The translations under genes were made by a program, and so were the position numbers. This document shows positions 37,136 to 39,597 of a stretch of DNA of 39,597 nt, piece after piece (the stretch's first letter is position 1; every line of letters starts with the position of its first letter). The notes beneath the pieces were generated by a model that had not been told where the DNA came from, did no database searches, and saw nothing but the letters and a program-made list of their open reading frames with translations. The stretch comes from CAYOLL01 sp964404765 [NCBI: uncultured Gemmatimonadota bacterium] (GTDB taxonomy: Bacteria; 4572-55), in assembly GCA_964404765.1 (NCBI GenBank), contig CAYOLL010000046.1, positions 1 to 39,597 on the forward strand, given 5' to 3'.

Positions 37136-39597
37136 TTATTTCAACAAAATCATTTTTCGGCTCAGGGTCACTTCGCCGGCTTCCAAACTGTAGAAGTAGA
37201 CGCCGCTGGCAACGACCTCGTCGGCTTGATTGACGCCATCCCAGGTTTGGCTGTAGCGACCGGTATCATACCATTTGTCGACCAATGTTTTGACGAGTTG
37301 CCCGGCGGCGTTGTAAACTTTCAATTTGACTTTGGCGGCACGCGGCAATTCAAAGGCAATTGTCGTTGACGGATTAAACGGGTTGGGATAATTTTGGGTC
37401 AGTCGCAATTCCGTCGGCAATTGGTTTACGATCCCGGCAAGCTGCAAGTTTACATAATGAGGTGTACCGACCAGAATCTTAAAACCGTGCCGCGCCTGGC
37501 AGGAAAATTCATAAGCAGATTGATCGACAACGGTATTGCCGGAAATATCCACTATTTTTGTTACATAATCCGCCGGAAGATCCATCGCCGCCCAGGACAG
37601 GGTGACGGTTTGGAGACCGGTCAAATTTTCCACGGTCATATCCCAAACCTGCCCGTCGCTGACCGGACGGATATCGGTGGCCAGGCGCGCGGTTTCGCCT
37701 TGCGGGAAGTACAGGCTCAAATATTCGCCGATGCCCGGCATTTCCTGCGTGTCGTTAAAATCTTCGCCAATCGCCGCCGCGGGCGCGTCGCCGATAAAAT
37801 TAAAATGGTCTTGACGCTGACCGGCCGCGGCTTTGAACTGAACTCGCCAACCCGGAGTCGCAAATTTTAATTTGCCGTTACTTGCAAACTGAAGTTTGCT
37901 ACTCCGAGCCGCCACGCGTTTGACCGCTGAAAAGTGCAAGTTCCCGGCCAGACTGAGCGGTTGATTGGTTTTGTTACGGACGACATAGCCACCATAAGGT
38001 TTCAGCGTATCCGCCAGCACCCAATTGCCATTATTCAGTTCCCAAACAGGGTCGAACCTCGTAAAATCAATGCTGTCGATGACGACGGGAAACGTAAAAG
38101 GCCAAGCAAACAGATGTGTGCCGGGCGCAAGATAGCCGTGCAAAACGTCATCCGACTGGGTTTGGGCGGAGTCCGCCAGAATAAATTGCGGCGCTTTAAG
38201 TCGATGATACAGCAAATAGCCGCGCAGCGCGGTCAATTGATTGCGCTCCTCGTCGTAGCTTTGTCCTTCAGTGTCAAACTCAACGACTTGCCAATTGGTC
38301 GGCTGGCCTTTGCTGTTGAATTTTTGCTTGCCCAGCATTTTTTCTAATGAAACAGTGGCTTTAAACGGCAGGCCAAAGCTGTGCCAACCGCCGGCGGCGA
38401 TACCGGTCGGATAACGGCCATCGGCTTGAATCCGGGTAAAATCATGGATGTCGATAATCGCCAGTCGCCACTCGCCTTCAGCCGGATAAACGTCCTGACC
38501 GGCTTCATTGATGGCTTCAAAATAGAACCATAGCCCTTCCGAAGTCACTGCCGCGCCTGGAATCTGCGCCGAGGCCGTAAACAGATTTTGTGTCCCGGCC
38601 AATGTCATGGGGATTTCGGTTGCTTCATCCGCCTTTTGGGAGCCGCGGCCATAACGCAGGCGCACCGTCGGTTTGGTCACGCTGTTAATTTGGATGGAAA
38701 CCGTGAAAGGCTGACCTTCCGGCTGCACCTCGGCCGATTGGGTGTAAGTGGAATCGAGAAAAACCGGCGCTTCAATCTCCTGTATCGTCAAAAATTGATT
38801 GGCCGGAACATCCGTGTAGACTCGGCGGATGCCATCGGGCCAGCCCTCGGTGGGTCGCCGCCATTGCACGATCAGCGAGTCTACCGTGCCGGCTTCTTTG
38901 AGGCCGAACTCGGCGTTCAGGCTGTTTTGACCGCCAAAGCCGGTTTGCGAGCTGATTTCTTCCATCTGCCACGCGCCGTTAGCCTTGGCGTAAACCCGCG
39001 CGCCGATGGACGACCGGTTGGAAATCACGCCTTCGCACTTGACATTGAGATAGTTGTAGCCGACAGCGGTGTTGCGGTAGAGCAGGCTTTTCTCGTAGCC
39101 ACTATTGCCGCCATTGGCCACAAACAAATCCAGCGTGCCGTTGTTGTCATAATCGGCAAAAGCGCAGCCGTAGCTGCTCAGGCGGTTGCTTGCCTGCACC
39201 GGTTCCGTCAGCAATGGAGCATATTTTGTTTTATTAAAGAACCCAACGCCGTTATTCAGATAAAACACATTAGCCGGGGAATCGCCCGGATCGTAAATAT
39301 TGGCCGTAAATAAATCCAGATCGCCGTCATTGTTATAGTCGCCCCAGGCTGAACCGCGGGTGTAGTAATATTCCTCTTCCACAATATCGCCGGCCTGGGC
39401 CGGATTCTGGCTGCTGAAATTGCCGTTGCCGTTATTGCGGAATAAGTCGTTGACTTCATCATCGCCGGCCACGAACAAGTCCAGGTCGCCGTCTTTGTCA
39501 TAATCGCCCCAACTGCCGCCGGCCGTCCACTTGCGCGTATCGACAATCGGATTATTCTGCACGGACGTAAAGGTCGAATCGCCCTGATTCCAATTGT
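37136..39597 (-). CDS. Secreted FG-GAP/ASPIC surface protein with C-terminal sorting domain (5' end outside window)
   Basis: The frame is open to the right window edge, so the N-terminus is missing; a GTG at 39562 is internal. From the N-terminal side there are FG-GAP/VCBS repeats with Ca-binding-like loops (GDYDKDGDLDLFVAGDD, GDYNNDGDLDLFTAN, ADYDNNGTLDLFVANGG), an ASPIC/UnbV domain (NYLNVKCEG, SSIGARVYA), beta-rich regions, and a C-terminal domain with LTQNYPNPFNPSTTIAFELP, VYNAAGQLVKTL and GVYFYSLEAG, ending MILLK. That ending is the FlgD-like/type-A sorting domain of the FCB group, which elsewhere targets type IX secretion. A palindromic repeat is embedded in the coding sequence at 37884-37899. 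Confidence 0.93.
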   Translation of the reverse strand, partial: NWNQGDSTFTSVQNNPIVDTRKWTAGGSWGDYDKDGDLDLFVAGDDEVNDLFRNNGNGNFSSQNPAQAGDIVEEEYYYTRGSAWGDYNNDGDLDLFTANIYDPGDSPANVFYLNNGVGFFNKTKYAPLLTEPVQASNRLSSYGCAFADYDNNGTLDLFVANGGNSGYEKSLLYRNTAVGYNYLNVKCEGVISNRSSIGARVYAKANGAWQMEEISSQTGFGGQNSLNAEFGLKEAGTVDSLIVQWRRPTEGWPDGIRRVYTDVPANQFLTIQEIEAPVFLDSTYTQSAEVQPEGQPFTVSIQINSVTKPTVRLRYGRGSQKADEATEIPMTLAGTQNLFTASAQIPGAAVTSEGLWFYFEAINEAGQDVYPAEGEWRLAIIDIHDFTRIQADGRYPTGIAAGGWHSFGLPFKATVSLEKMLGKQKFNSKGQPTNWQVVEFDTEGQSYDEERNQLTALRGYLLYHRLKAPQFILADSAQTQSDDVLHGYLAPGTHLFAWPFTFPVVIDSIDFTRFDPVWELNNGNWVLADTLKPYGGYVVRNKTNQPLSLAGNLHFSAVKRVAARSSKLQFASNGKLKFATPGWRVQFKAAAGQRQDHFNFIGDAPAAAIGEDFNDTQEMPGIGEYLSLYFPQGETARLATDIRPVSDGQVWDMTVENLTGLQTVTLSWAAMDLPADYVTKIVDISGNTVVDQSAYEFSCQARHGFKILVGTPHYVNLQLAGIVNQLPTELRLTQNYPNPFNPSTTIAFELPRAAKVKLKVYNAAGQLVKTLVDKWYDTGRYSQTWDGVNQADEVVASGVYFYSLEAGEVTLSRKMILLK
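37884..37899. repeat. GCAAACTGAAGTTTGC palindrome inside a coding region
   Basis: The same 16-bp palindrome as at 32144-32159 lies in frame in the FG-GAP gene. On the minus strand the segment encodes SSKLQFASNGKLKF, a short stretch between the 'AAR' and 'ATPGWRVQF' parts. The reading frame is intact. Confidence 0.6.

Noticed and set aside
37136-39562. The GTG at 39562 as the true start of the FG-GAP protein
   Set aside because: The frame stays open to the window edge with FG-GAP-like residues upstream of it (NQGDSTFTSV), so the gene is truncated by the window.
1-39597. tRNA or rRNA genes
   Set aside because: No cloverleaf with the conserved T-loop GTTCRANYC and CCA-adjacent acceptor stem, and no rRNA-like block, was recognised; small structured RNAs could still be missed by eye.

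Overview
The window is about 39.6 kb of a moderately GC-rich bacterial chromosome with most genes on the minus strand. Three things point to the FCB superphylum, most likely a Calditrichota or KSB1-like lineage: a secreted FG-GAP/ASPIC protein ending in a YPNPFNPSTTI-type C-terminal sorting domain, a 12-copy PKD surface protein, and very frequent dispersed palindromic repeats between genes. The phylum is inferred from these features; no rRNA or marker gene is present. Many genes have clear Shine-Dalgarno motifs, and a few places show canonical -35/-10 pairs.

Layout. 1-4739: housekeeping genes (panC, an aminopeptidase P, a membrane/peroxiredoxin-like fusion, pdxH and a 49-codon ORF). 4858-9057: a giant secreted PKD protein with its own promoter. 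9334-19733: a complete chemotaxis cluster, read right to left as response regulator, CheA, CheY, CheX, CheW, MCP, CheR, four-helix-bundle protein, CheB, CheD. No flagellar or pilus gene is in view, so its output is unknown. 20151-25244: a redox locus, read right to left as a heme-c histidine kinase, a membrane-anchored response regulator ending in a degenerate GcvH domain, a HybA-like 4x[4Fe-4S] protein without an export signal, and a HybB/NrfD-like membrane protein with an extra transmembrane helix and a tri-heme tail. No catalytic subunit is present. This is the best candidate for an undescribed system.

25522-34225: mixed housekeeping and metabolic genes (YigZ, MoxR, a lipid kinase, QueF, GNAT, a Tat-exported ferritin-like lipoprotein, an outer-membrane porin, a 4HBT thioesterase, RidA and an S33 peptidase). 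34261-39597: accessory genes (a Uma2-family protein, a coiled-coil protein with 11-residue repeats, a PEGA protein, an 84-residue protein translationally coupled to a retropepsin-like protein, and the C-terminal part of an FG-GAP/ASPIC surface protein that runs off the right edge).

The intergenic DNA is unusually rich in small inverted-repeat elements. At least six families can be recognised by eye from multiple copies, and many of them abut or overlap stop codons. They include a family with CCTGAATTATTCA ends, an 80-bp family with AGAGATGCCATCTT ends, an 80-bp AACCTTGCGAAGGTT family, a GTTCCCAAT palindrome family, a GTTCACGG family flanking cheR and the four-helix-bundle gene, and a tandem 34-bp hairpin array upstream of cheY.
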